Shown piece by piece: positions 8,661 through 17,739 of a stretch of DNA of 64,000 nucleotides; the first letter of the stretch is position 1, and every line of letters begins with the position of its first letter. Below the pieces are notes generated by a model that had not been told where the DNA came from, ran no database searches, and was given only the letters and a program-made list of their open reading frames with translations. Source of the stretch: Paenibacillus sp. FSL R5-0345 (GTDB taxonomy: Bacteria; Bacillota; Bacilli; Paenibacillales; Paenibacillaceae). Location: contig NZ_CP009281.1 of NCBI RefSeq assembly GCF_000758585.1, forward strand, positions 1,550,001-1,614,000. The letters are read 5' to 3'. The position numbers were made by a program, and so were the translations under genes.

Positions 8661-8972
8661 ATGAATAAAAACAAGTGGTTTTGGAATAACAGACGGACTT
8701 CAATTGAAGGCTTAGATGAAGAATATCGGGAACTTGGAGAGTTTGGACTTGTGACCAGCGAGGACTAAGAGAAAATATGTCGACAAAACAGGTAGAGCGA
8801 GCGGTGAAGTAGAAGAAAGAAGTGCTAAAAAGTGCTCGAAGATCTGGATGCAAGACATGAGACAGAATGGTATGAAAAGATTGAGAGATCAGAAATGAAG
8901 AACCTTGATGATAAGAGACTGATAAAGAAGGTCTACGAGCAATACAATAGGGTCAGTAAATATCTTATCTAG
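8661..8972 (+). other. gene-poor stretch with two short relic reading frames
   Basis: The gap 8567-9238 has no convincing gene. Two short frames, 8661-8768 (35 codons, ATG) and 8832-8972 (46 codons, GTG, 'VLEDLDARHETEWYEKIERS...'), use plausible amino acid composition but have no ribosome sites and no family I recognise. They look like decayed fragments left next to sigK. No repeat is visible apart from the sigK terminator and the palindrome at 9061. Confidence 0.3.
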
Positions 8973-9030
8973 GTCCTTAATTTTCAAAAGTGTTGAATTG
9001 AAAGTTATAACTAAATATTAATTGACTTAG

Positions 9031-9081
9031 TTCAACTCCTTATAGTTAGTATGTTACAATCTGGAAAGGTATCGTTTCCAG
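9031..9081 (+). promoter_or_regulatory. candidate promoter with 21-bp operator-like palindrome ahead of the first kinase
   Basis: TTCAAC (9031-9036), 18-nt spacer, TACAAT (9055-9060) could be a weak sigma-A promoter. Directly downstream, CTGGAAA and TTTCCAG form perfect 7-bp arms around a 7-nt centre (9061-9081), a position where a bound repressor would block transcription. It lies 158 nt ahead of the kinase gene. Confidence 0.35.
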
Positions 9082-9238
9082 TCTGTCATAATACACTAAA
9101 TCTATTGCAGAGATATAAGTTACTTTTACATACATAGTATATTTCTCAGTGATAGAGCTTTTATACCAATCTACTAAGGGAATTGAAAACACTGATATCT
9201 CTTGACTACGATTCTATAGAAAACAAGGTGTTCCTGAG

Positions 9239-10939
9239 ATGACTTTGAAGAAAAGGATTTTTTTCATTTATTTAATAAGTTCGTTGATTCCGTTTGTTTT
9301 TATCAGCTTGATCTCATATTATACGATCAATTCGATTCTAACCAATAAACTTGAAACAGGTATCCAAAGTAATCTTAAGCAAGTGACCTTATCCTTGGAT
9401 AACTCGCTCAGTAGCCTTAATCACATCTCGCAACAGTTTGCTTACGAAGGCACCATCCTGAAAGAACTGGATGAGCTAATGCGGACGGAGGAACCGTTTC
9501 GTCGGATGAAATTGCAGCATCAGTTCAAAAGTAAATTGAATTTGATCACCTTCACTAATCCGGAGATCGGCCTTGCTATGTACTATTTTGATAAAGATCA
9601 AACCTATCATTTCACCAATTTCCCAGTAAAGTATAGTTTTTCTCCCAACAAACTGCCTCTTTTTGCCCAATCTTATGGCATTACTTACTACGGGCCGCAC
9701 GAAAGTTTTAACCGGCTTGATAATGAATACGTATTGTCTGTACTTAGAAAAGTGAATTTTCCCGGACGGGATGATGTGTATGTCTATATTGAATCAGGAT
9801 TTCAATTATTGAAAAACATGCTTGATAATGAGGAGGCACAAAACAACTCTTCACGCTTGATTCTTCTGGATGCGGAGGGGAGGATCATATACAGTGAAGT
9901 TCCACGTCTGTTCAAGAGTGGAACATTTTTCCCTGAATCTGACAAAGGAAAAAATTCCGGCCACAGCAACGATTATTACTGGTTCCAACAAAAGAGTAAG
10001 CAAGGTTGGAGCGCAATTTCAGTTTTTGCGGAAGCGGATTTCAACCGGGAAAAGAACAGGTGGTTCCTTCAAATTTCTCTATTCTCTTTAGTGTTCCTTA
10101 GCGTGGCATTAATCATGGCCTGGGTCTTGTGGAAAATGGTCTACAGGCCGCTTAATTTGTTCCATAACGAAATCAAGATGATGACGCACGCCGAGCATCA
10201 AGTGACTCTTAAGTCAACGAAGATCCCGGAATTCGACAGTTTACTGCGACAATTTCAAAATATGAAGAAAAACATTTGGGAATTGTTCGGCGAAGTTAAG
10301 GAAAAAGAAAAGCAACGCGTTGATCTGGAAGTGGAAAAGCTGCTCTACCAAATCAACCCCCATTTTTTGATGAATACCTTAGATACCGCACACTGGCTGG
10401 CGGTTATGAACGGTCAGCATGAAATTGACCGCCTCATCCAGGCTTTGAATAAATTATTATATTATAATCTGGGGAAATTAGGCCGTCCTTCTACCATCGA
10501 GGAAGAGATTAATGCTATTAAGCAGTATTTGACGCTGCAGCAAATTCGATATGATTTTCAATTCGATGTCCGTATCCAGGTGGACGAAGTCTTGCTAAAA
10601 AAAGAGGTACCCCGGTTTATCCTTCAACCGCTCGTTGAGAATTCTCTGTACCATGGGCTTGACGATGAAGGATACATCCTGGTTATTGTCAGGCTGAACC
10701 AAGGTATAGAGATTGCCGTACATGACAATGGAGTGGGAATGTCCGATGAACATATTCAAAAACTGTTGACCAACAAGACATCAGAGCAACAGAAGTCAGG
10801 GATGGGAATCGGAATGAATTACGTTAAACGGACGATTGAATCCCGTTATGGTCAGCTGGCCAAGCTGGAGATTAAAAGCGAACCAGGCAAAGGAACTAGT
10901 ATTTTCCTAACGCTACCGCTAGAAGAGGAGAGAGTATAA
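9239..10939 (+). CDS. YesM-type membrane sensor histidine kinase
   Basis: 566 residues. A transmembrane helix near 7-32 and another near 282-305 flank a ~250-residue extracellular sensor (Cache-like by layout). A HAMP-like linker leads to the His-kinase domain of the YesM/LytS type: 'INPHFLMNTLD' with the phosphorylated His375, then 'LVENSLYHG' (N box) and 'HDNGVGM' (G1) of the ATPase domain. It ends 2 nt before the response regulator gene. This kinase class usually senses extracellular sugars and controls neighbouring CUT1 transporter genes, which fits the downstream binding protein and GH66 gene. Start ATG follows AAGGTG. Confidence 0.93.
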   Translation: MTLKKRIFFIYLISSLIPFVFISLISYYTINSILTNKLETGIQSNLKQVTLSLDNSLSSLNHISQQFAYEGTILKELDELMRTEEPFRRMKLQHQFKSKLNLITFTNPEIGLAMYYFDKDQTYHFTNFPVKYSFSPNKLPLFAQSYGITYYGPHESFNRLDNEYVLSVLRKVNFPGRDDVYVYIESGFQLLKNMLDNEEAQNNSSRLILLDAEGRIIYSEVPRLFKSGTFFPESDKGKNSGHSNDYYWFQQKSKQGWSAISVFAEADFNREKNRWFLQISLFSLVFLSVALIMAWVLWKMVYRPLNLFHNEIKMMTHAEHQVTLKSTKIPEFDSLLRQFQNMKKNIWELFGEVKEKEKQRVDLEVEKLLYQINPHFLMNTLDTAHWLAVMNGQHEIDRLIQALNKLLYYNLGKLGRPSTIEEEINAIKQYLTLQQIRYDFQFDVRIQVDEVLLKKEVPRFILQPLVENSLYHGLDDEGYILVIVRLNQGIEIAVHDNGVGMSDEHIQKLLTNKTSEQQKSGMGIGMNYVKRTIESRYGQLAKLEIKSEPGKGTSIFLTLPLEEERV

Positions 10940-10941
10940 AC

Positions 10942-12348
10942 ATGATTAAGGTACTTGTTGTGGATGATGACAAATTGGTCCGTAAAGGACTAATTTCAAT
11001 GATGCCATGGCAGCAATTTGATATGAAGGTTGTTGGTGAGGCGAGCAATGGGGAAAAGGCCCTCCAGTTTTTAGAGTCTCATTCTGTTGATTTAGTATTG
11101 ACTGACTTAGGCATGCCAGTCATGTCGGGCATTGAGTTAATGCGGGTTTTACGCAAACGTTATTCAGAACTTCACGTTGTCGTTCTTACGGTGCATCAGG
11201 ATTTTGAATATGTGCAAGAGGCGCTTCGGCTTGGGGCTATAGATTATATTTCCAAGGTCGATCTAGATTTAGAGAAGGAGCAGCTTGAAGACATGCTCGG
11301 AAGAATTGCCGACAGAATACAAGGGCAAGCACGTCAAGGAATAGTCCACCAAGATGGGGCATTGGAGCAAGGATATTCCGTCGTGGTTCTTGATCACAAG
11401 GATTTAAAAGACTGGGCCGAGGAATTGAAATATATCCCTGATATCAAGGTGGTTGAAGTGGATCGAAACAACTGGTTAGTGCTTGCTTTAAATGGAAATG
11501 AGCGCGATCTATTTGATGAACTATCAAAACGTATCCGTTTGTTGCAGAACGTTGTGCTAATTCAATTGTCGGATCTGCAACAATTCACATTGACTCAAGT
11601 TCAGCGATGGGTTAGAAGCTTTACGGAAAGAGAGTTATTCTATGAATATAATCCCGACAACACGATTCTGTCGGTGTGCATTAATAAGAATTATGACGAT
11701 CTGTATGAACAGAATCGGGGAGTAGGAGATCAACTGGAAGAACCGAAGGAACTGTTGTTGTCTGGGGAGTGGCTTTACGATGATGTATTGTTCCAGCGGC
11801 TTTTAATACAATTAAAGATGCTTCGTATACCGCAAACGCGACTGATCGGTTTATTATATTCTTTTGTTAACGAATGGAACAGAGCTTTTGCCGGAACGGT
11901 GTTTGGAAAGATCAAGCTTGATGAGACACTTCATTCCTGGTTTCAGATTGAGCGATGGCTGGAGGATACCCGCACAATGATTCGGTACACAGCGCTTCAA
12001 ACTAATTACTCCCCGGAGATTGTCAACTGTGTGCTGAAAGCGGAGAAAAAGGTGCGGATGAGATTGGATCAACCGTTGACCTCTGCCGAGGTGGCGAAAG
12101 AAATGAATATGAGCCGGAGTTATTTTAGTCAGTGCTTTAAAGATATCATTGGACGTACTTTCAAGGATTACGTTCGTGAATTACGGATGGAAAAGGCGAA
12201 GCAGTATCTGGTGCATACGAACAATACGATTCAATGGATTGCCGAGCATACTGGATATACGGATGAAAAATATTTCAGCCGCACCTTTCGCGATTTAACC
12301 GGACTACTTCCGAGTGAATATCGGGTTCGTAAACGTATTCCCCAATAA
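10942..12348 (+). CDS. YesN-type response regulator (REC + AraC HTH)
   Basis: 468 residues. The N-terminal receiver domain has acidic pocket 'VVDDDK', phospho-acceptor Asp55 in LVLTDLGMP, and the Lys in 'YISKVD'. A ~230-residue middle region of low similarity is followed by two AraC-type helix-turn-helix units ('TSAEVAKEMNMSRSYFSQCFK' region and 'IQWIAEHTGYTDEKYFSRTF' region). It is the cognate regulator of the preceding kinase and probably activates the binding protein, GH66 and transport genes that follow. Confidence 0.93.
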   Translation: MIKVLVVDDDKLVRKGLISMMPWQQFDMKVVGEASNGEKALQFLESHSVDLVLTDLGMPVMSGIELMRVLRKRYSELHVVVLTVHQDFEYVQEALRLGAIDYISKVDLDLEKEQLEDMLGRIADRIQGQARQGIVHQDGALEQGYSVVVLDHKDLKDWAEELKYIPDIKVVEVDRNNWLVLALNGNERDLFDELSKRIRLLQNVVLIQLSDLQQFTLTQVQRWVRSFTERELFYEYNPDNTILSVCINKNYDDLYEQNRGVGDQLEEPKELLLSGEWLYDDVLFQRLLIQLKMLRIPQTRLIGLLYSFVNEWNRAFAGTVFGKIKLDETLHSWFQIERWLEDTRTMIRYTALQTNYSPEIVNCVLKAEKKVRMRLDQPLTSAEVAKEMNMSRSYFSQCFKDIIGRTFKDYVRELRMEKAKQYLVHTNNTIQWIAEHTGYTDEKYFSRTFRDLTGLLPSEYRVRKRIPQ

Positions 12349-12372
12349 ATCGTTGTGTTTAAGGAGGACCGC

Positions 12373-14004
12373 ATGCTGAAAAGAAGTTTAATGATTCTGT
12401 TACTCATATCGCTAATATTATCTGTATCCGCTTGCAGTCAGAACAAAACCGATATCATCAAGGAAAGGGGGGAGGATCCAGCGTTCGAGAAATACGAAGT
12501 ACCGACTACGCTGAATATCGTAATGGGAGTTGATCCCAACTACAAGTCATATACAGGGGAAACCCCCGCTAATAATCCGTGGATTAAGACAATTAAAGCC
12601 AAGTTGAATGTGGATATCCATATCGACTGGTTTGCTACACATGAGAATATGGATCAAAGAATTGACTTGGCGATTTCCAGTAATGTGCTTCCTGATGCAA
12701 TGGTGGTTTCTCCCTATCAATTTAATCAAATGGTTGAGGCGGATGAACTGGAGGATCTGACAAAAGCTTATGAGGAGTACGCCTCACCGATCATGAAACG
12801 CATTATTGAAGGCACTAACGCGGGACTAAAGGAAGACGTTATGATAAACGGAAAAATGCTTGCTTTACCTTCAGCTAATCCTGAAGATTTTAGCATGATG
12901 TGGATACGGAAAGATTGGCTGGACAGATTGGGATTGGCACCTCCATCCACAATGAAAGAATTGGAGAGTGTAGCGAAGGCGTTTGTTGAACAAGATCCTG
13001 ATGGCAATGGGCAAAAGGACACAATCGGCATTGCCGCTGGAACTTCCCTTTATGACGAATACAATGCAGGGCCAGGAAGTTTTAACCTGAATCCAATATT
13101 CTCTGCCTATGATTCATACCCGGGTTTTTGGCTGAAAGGTAAGAACGGAATGCCAGTTTACGGATCGATTCAGCCGGAAACCCGAACTGCGCTGGCCGCA
13201 CTTCGTGAGCTGTATGCCAAGGGGCTGATTGATCGTGAAATGGGAATCCGTGAGACGGAGGCGGAGGTCGTGATCGAGGGTAAGGCAGGCATATTCTTCG
13301 CTCCTTCCTTCGGGGGAGATTGGCCAATCCCGGAAGCGCTGAAGAATAATCCGCGGGCGAACTGGCAGGCTTACGCCTTGCCACTTGATACCGCAGGCAA
13401 ATTTAATGTGAAGATATTCCGGCCGACGCAATCTTATATTGTTGTGCGCAAGGGCTATGAACATCCTGAGGCTATTATCAAAATTGCGAACTTGACATTG
13501 AGAGACAGGGAGAAATATGGGGATGTTTTTCAACCTTTACAGAATATGCTCGTACCACGGGATGAAATTGCCTTTTCGGTAAGAACTATTCAAGACGTGA
13601 TGGCCGGAAGGCAGGAGGCGGGCAATTTTCAGGGGAAGGAAGAGTATCCGATGCTGGCAAGTGATCTGGAAACTATTTATAATGTCAAACGGCCTCCTTA
13701 CGATAACACCGATATTCAATATTGGAATCTACGGGACGGTAATTTCAGACGTGCCTATTCCTTGCTGGTCGGAGGAAAGAACCTGTATGATCCGAATTTG
13801 AACAAGGTTTACAGCATCTACAATGAAGGCGGGAATTCTTTCGCGAAACAATGGAAGTATCTTGCGGATGAGGAGATGGATGTGTTTACACAAATCATTA
13901 TGGGGGTGGTTCCGCTGGAAACGTTCGATCAGTGGGTCCAAAATTGGAAGCTCCAGGGAGGCGAGCAGATTACCGATGGGATAGCAAAGGCAATATCCCC
14001 TTAA
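12373..14004 (+). CDS. CUT1 sugar-binding lipoprotein (LplA-like)
   Basis: The start is taken as ATG 12373, 5 nt after AAGGAGG; the in-frame GTG at 12355 lies before this site. The 543-residue precursor has a signal peptide ending in the lipobox LSVSAC, so it is anchored outside the membrane. The body ('WFATHENMDQRIDLAISSNVLPDAM', 'MMWIRKDWLDRLGL', 'DPDGNGQKDT') is typical of large family-1 extracellular solute-binding proteins of the LplA type in Paenibacillus. No permease lies next to it; it may feed the LplB/LplC-like pair at 32285-34138. Ligand unknown, probably an oligosaccharide. Confidence 0.88.
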   Translation: MLKRSLMILLLISLILSVSACSQNKTDIIKERGEDPAFEKYEVPTTLNIVMGVDPNYKSYTGETPANNPWIKTIKAKLNVDIHIDWFATHENMDQRIDLAISSNVLPDAMVVSPYQFNQMVEADELEDLTKAYEEYASPIMKRIIEGTNAGLKEDVMINGKMLALPSANPEDFSMMWIRKDWLDRLGLAPPSTMKELESVAKAFVEQDPDGNGQKDTIGIAAGTSLYDEYNAGPGSFNLNPIFSAYDSYPGFWLKGKNGMPVYGSIQPETRTALAALRELYAKGLIDREMGIRETEAEVVIEGKAGIFFAPSFGGDWPIPEALKNNPRANWQAYALPLDTAGKFNVKIFRPTQSYIVVRKGYEHPEAIIKIANLTLRDREKYGDVFQPLQNMLVPRDEIAFSVRTIQDVMAGRQEAGNFQGKEEYPMLASDLETIYNVKRPPYDNTDIQYWNLRDGNFRRAYSLLVGGKNLYDPNLNKVYSIYNEGGNSFAKQWKYLADEEMDVFTQIIMGVVPLETFDQWVQNWKLQGGEQITDGIAKAISP

Positions 14005-14084
14005 GAGGATCTGAAGGTAGACATACGTCGCTCATCAGGAGGGGGAATGTCGTCTGGCACTAATCATTTATCCACCTTATCTCG

Positions 14085-14120
14085 GGACGGATTCCTATCT
14101 TAGGAATCCGTCCTTTCCTT
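14085..14120 (+). terminator. terminator after the kinase-regulator-binding protein operon
   Basis: GGACGGATTCCTA (14085-14097) and TAGGAATCCGTCC (14101-14113) form a perfect 13-bp stem with a 3-nt loop, followed by TTTCCTT. Confidence 0.85.
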
Positions 14121-14151
14121 GTATCCTTAATATATAGGAATCGAATTGAAT

Positions 14152-14165
14152 TGAAAGCGATTGCA
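14152..14165 (+). promoter_or_regulatory. cre-like site (CcpA) ahead of the GH66 lipoprotein gene
   Basis: TGAAAGCGATTGCA matches the cre consensus TGWAANCGNTNWCA at 13 of 14 positions. It lies 57 nt before the start codon and suggests carbon catabolite repression of the genes that follow. Confidence 0.6.
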
Positions 14166-14222
14166 AAGCTGTTTTGCGGCTGCAGCAGTATTCCTTTATT
14201 AATATGAGAGGTGTTTAAATGG

Positions 14223-16007
14223 ATGAAATTGCATCTGGCGAAAGTGAAACACTCCCGAATTTTGCTGGCCTGCTTCATGACGCTCGCAGTATCTGGATGC
14301 AGGCCGATCAGTGAAATTTCCGCTGTGCAAGTGGTAAGTCAAGGAGGGGTGAAGGCTTTAACAACAGATAAGGCCAACTATAAACCCGGTGAATCTGTGA
14401 GCTTCTCCCTCCAGTTGAGTTCGCCGGCGCCTAAGGCGGAGCTGATCATCCAGTACCGGCATTTAGGTGAGAAGATTGGCAGTCAAAAGGTGAAAACGGA
14501 TGAAGGTCAGGCCTCCTGGAGCTGGACTCCACCCAAGGAAGACTATAAAGGATACATGGTGGAAGTTTTTGTGTCCCGAGATAACAAGATTACAGATCAG
14601 ATGAATATTGCGGTTGACGTTTCCTCGGATTGGAGCAAATTTCCGCGTTATGGTTACTTGTCTGATTTCCCGAGTATGGGTCAGGGACAAGTGGAGAAAG
14701 TCATTGAACGCTTGAACAGATTCCATATTAATGGAATCCAATTCTACGATTGGCAATACAAGCATCATGACCCGATCAAAACCTTTGACGGCAAACCTGC
14801 GAAAGAATGGGAGGATATCGCGAGCAGGAAGATTTCCTTCAATACAGTGAAAAGCTATATCAATCTGGCCCACAGCCGAAATATGAAGGCCATGAATTAT
14901 AATCTCATTTTTGGCGCTTATGAGGATGCGGCCAAAGACGGGGTCAGTAAGGAATGGGGGTTGTTTAAAGACCGCGACCTAACTGATCAGGATAAGCATC
15001 CACTTCCGGGCTGGATCAGTGATATTATGCTGTATGACCCGAGCAATCCTGAATGGCAGAGCTATCTGATTGCGAAAGAAAAGGGAGTGCTTGAGCACTT
15101 GCCGTTCGACGGATGGCATGTTGATCAATTGGGAGACCGGGGAACGCTCTATAATTCGGAGGGGCAGATCGTCAAGCTTCCGCAAGCTTACGTTTCATTT
15201 CTAAAAGCAGCTAAAAAAGAGCTGGACGTCGATTATATCATGAATGCGGTTGATCAGTACGGACAAGGATTACTGGCGGCATTGGCACCTGTTGATTTTC
15301 TCTATACAGAGGTCTGGTCCTATCCTGAATATGGGGATCTGAAAGAGGTTATTGACAGCAATAACCGCGCCGGCAGAAATAAATTAAATACGGTCCTAGC
15401 TGCTTATATGAACTATGAGCATTCCAAATCCGGACAGGGAATGTTCAATACACCGGGCGTGCTGCTGACGGATGCAGTGATATTTGCATCGGGCGGGTCT
15501 CATCTGGAGCTTGGGGAAAATATGCTGTCAAATGAATATTTCCCCAACAAAAATTTGTCTGTGCCGCCTGAGCTTGAAGCACAGCTGATTCGTTACTACG
15601 ACTTCCTCACAGCTTACCAAAACATTTTACGGGACGGCCTGAAGAATTTGGAGCTTAAGGTCTCCGGGTCGGCAGACGTTGAAATTAAACCGCAACCTGA
15701 ACAAGGGAGAATTTGGTCGTTCACAAAGCACAAGGCTGATACTGATATTATTCATTTCATCAATTTCATCGGTGCGACAACGATGGAGTGGAAGGACAAT
15801 CAGGCGGAGCAAGCTGAACCGCCCGAGCTTGAAAAGGTAGACGTTGTCTTCCCTGCGAAACGGAAGGTAAGCAAAGTCATGTTTGCTTCCCCTGATTACT
15901 ATCAGGGCTCCCCAATCATACTGAAATTTGAGCAGAAGGATGGAAACGTATTCCTGCAACTGCCGAAACTAAAATACTGGGATCTAATCACCGTCGAATA
16001 CGAATGA
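14223..16007 (+). CDS. GH66 family lipoprotein (dextranase / cycloisomaltooligosaccharide glucanotransferase type)
   Basis: Start chosen at ATG 14223, 9 nt after GAGAGGTG; the in-frame GTG 14211 overlaps that site. 594 residues. A lipobox LAVSGC anchors it to the membrane exterior. After an N-terminal Ig-like domain ('KANYKPGESVSFSLQL') comes the GH66 barrel: 'RYGYLSDF', 'FHINGIQFYDWQYKHH', 'FDGWHVDQLGD' with candidate nucleophile Asp301, 'YTEVW' with candidate acid/base Glu363, and 'LLTDAVIFASGGSHLELGE'. GH66 enzymes cut or cyclise alpha-1,6-glucan. There is no inserted CBM35, so it resembles dextranases or a short hydrolase more than a classical CITase. It probably trims oligosaccharides at the cell surface before uptake. 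Confidence 0.9.
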   Translation: MKLHLAKVKHSRILLACFMTLAVSGCRPISEISAVQVVSQGGVKALTTDKANYKPGESVSFSLQLSSPAPKAELIIQYRHLGEKIGSQKVKTDEGQASWSWTPPKEDYKGYMVEVFVSRDNKITDQMNIAVDVSSDWSKFPRYGYLSDFPSMGQGQVEKVIERLNRFHINGIQFYDWQYKHHDPIKTFDGKPAKEWEDIASRKISFNTVKSYINLAHSRNMKAMNYNLIFGAYEDAAKDGVSKEWGLFKDRDLTDQDKHPLPGWISDIMLYDPSNPEWQSYLIAKEKGVLEHLPFDGWHVDQLGDRGTLYNSEGQIVKLPQAYVSFLKAAKKELDVDYIMNAVDQYGQGLLAALAPVDFLYTEVWSYPEYGDLKEVIDSNNRAGRNKLNTVLAAYMNYEHSKSGQGMFNTPGVLLTDAVIFASGGSHLELGENMLSNEYFPNKNLSVPPELEAQLIRYYDFLTAYQNILRDGLKNLELKVSGSADVEIKPQPEQGRIWSFTKHKADTDIIHFINFIGATTMEWKDNQAEQAEPPELEKVDVVFPAKRKVSKVMFASPDYYQGSPIILKFEQKDGNVFLQLPKLKYWDLITVEYE

Positions 16008-16055
16008 TGGAGCTTAAGCTTCAACGAAATCAATATGCAAATTATGGAGGGTCTT

Positions 16056-17642
16056 ATGAAAAAGAGAATAACTGTTGTTTCTTCAATCATGTTAGTTTTC
16101 TCACTTCTGCTATCCGCTTGCTCCGGTAACGCTAACACGAACTCGGCAAATGTAAACAACTCGGAAGTCTATGGTGGAAATAATCAGAATACAGAAGGCC
16201 AGGAAGCCGAAACGAACTGGACAGACGAGGATGGAAACGGCGTAGCTGACTGGCAGGAAAAGCAAATTGAACTGGATTATGCCATGCGCTTCTACGGTGA
16301 AAATGATGATACGAACCCGATGTTCTTGAACATCCGCAAATTCATGGAGAAGTATCCGAACATCACGGTTGTCCGTGATTCCCAGTTCGCCATTGAGCAG
16401 TCAGATACGGATGAACTCGAAATTCTGACGGCGAGAGCGATGGAGGGAACGCTGCCCGATATTTTCTATTCGCCGCTGGCCGCCGAATCCTATGACCGTG
16501 AGCTTACGCTAGATTTAACATCCTATCTTGACAAAGACCCGGAGTCCAAATGGATTTCTGAAAATGCGAAAAGTTTTATGACCACGTATGACGGGAAGGG
16601 GATTTATGGGATTCCGTTCCAGTCTGTGTCCGAATTCCCTGCAGTAAACCTGAATCTGCTGAAGGAAAATAATATCGCTATACCGCCTTACAACTGGACC
16701 TATGCAGATTATGAACATCTGCGTTCGGAGGTCGCCAAACTTACTCCAAATAATCCGGTGTTCCCGGGAGGCATCGGTTTTATCGACCATGGCCCACACT
16801 ATTTTGACGGTATTCCAAACGGCTGGAAAGGATTTAACTCCGAAACCAAGAGATTTGATTTCGCGAACAGCAAGAAATACGGTATGTGGCTAGACCAGTT
16901 CGCAAAGGAAGATAAACAAGGTTTATGGTTCTGGGATTTGCCGGAAGATGTCCGGAAGAAGAAGGTTGGCGAATCTACCAACCCTTGGGCAGACGGTTTG
17001 GAAGCGGTCGGAAACTTCTGGCTGTATTCACTGAGTACGGATGTGAATGAAATGATCAAAACCCGGAAAATGGATATCGATATTTACCCGATGCCGACTG
17101 CACCTGAGGGGGGCATCACGGATCTGCATGGATATTATGACACATTAAGCTTGTCCAGCGCACTGGATGAAGATCCGGTCAAAGCTGAAGCAGCCTATCA
17201 ATTGCTTAAATGGCTGACCTACGGTGAAGAGGGGTTGAAATCCCGCTGGGCATTGATCGACGAGTATATGGGTCTTCCCGAAGATGCGCCAATACGGGCG
17301 GAGGATCAGCTGATGGACTTCATTCAGGGCTGGCCGGTTACGACCAATCCTGAAGTCTTGAAGAACCACCCCCTGGTTAAGGGCTTCCCGGAAGATAGTG
17401 AATTGGCCATCTTTAACTTCCAGGCATTCCAGAATGTCGACTTCCAGCAAATGCTGTCCAATCCGGTGCCTTACCCGAGACAGCTTCCGGGCGTCGTTAA
17501 AGCTTATGATACCTTGAACCCGTGGGAAATCAGAAATCAGATCAGAGACAAAGGCAAAAAGTACAGTGATGTCGCAGCGGAATGGGATTCAATGATGAAC
17601 AAAACGCTTGATGATTACCTGGGCGAGTATAACGCTAAATAA
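16056..17642 (+). CDS. extracellular sugar-binding lipoprotein with EF-hand-like loop
   Basis: Start taken at ATG 16056, 5 nt after GGAGG. 528 residues, signal peptide with lipobox LLLSAC. A low-complexity Asn/Ser linker is followed by 'WTDEDGNGVADWQEKQIE', which resembles a calcium-binding EF-hand/thrombospondin-type loop, and then a family-1 solute-binding fold ('FYGENDDTNPMFLNIRKFMEKYPNITVVRDS', cited in part; 'LAAESYDRELTLDL'). It follows the GH66 lipoprotein gene by 48 nt and precedes the large fusion binding protein, so it probably binds products of the surface enzyme. Confidence 0.85.
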   Translation: MKKRITVVSSIMLVFSLLLSACSGNANTNSANVNNSEVYGGNNQNTEGQEAETNWTDEDGNGVADWQEKQIELDYAMRFYGENDDTNPMFLNIRKFMEKYPNITVVRDSQFAIEQSDTDELEILTARAMEGTLPDIFYSPLAAESYDRELTLDLTSYLDKDPESKWISENAKSFMTTYDGKGIYGIPFQSVSEFPAVNLNLLKENNIAIPPYNWTYADYEHLRSEVAKLTPNNPVFPGGIGFIDHGPHYFDGIPNGWKGFNSETKRFDFANSKKYGMWLDQFAKEDKQGLWFWDLPEDVRKKKVGESTNPWADGLEAVGNFWLYSLSTDVNEMIKTRKMDIDIYPMPTAPEGGITDLHGYYDTLSLSSALDEDPVKAEAAYQLLKWLTYGEEGLKSRWALIDEYMGLPEDAPIRAEDQLMDFIQGWPVTTNPEVLKNHPLVKGFPEDSELAIFNFQAFQNVDFQQMLSNPVPYPRQLPGVVKAYDTLNPWEIRNQIRDKGKKYSDVAAEWDSMMNKTLDDYLGEYNAK

Positions 17643-17659
17643 AACAAACACTGCAATAC

Positions 17660-17700
17660 CCATAACTACCGGTTAGGCGGAATCCGATCGGTAGTTATGG
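17660..17700 (+). terminator. hairpin without T-run, probable partial terminator or RNA stabiliser
   Basis: CCATAACTACCG (17660-17671) pairs with CGGTAGTTATGG (17689-17700), 12 bp, but only TCACTTT follows. Such hairpins after binding-protein genes often lower readthrough to downstream genes. Confidence 0.5.
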
Positions 17701-17739
17701 TCACTTTAGTAAAACTTGACGATGTAAGGTTGTGATCAA

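Noticed and set aside
13082..13533. Long minus-strand open frames opposite the binding protein gene
   Set aside because: They are shadows of a GC-richer coding strand; no start signals and no recognisable domains.
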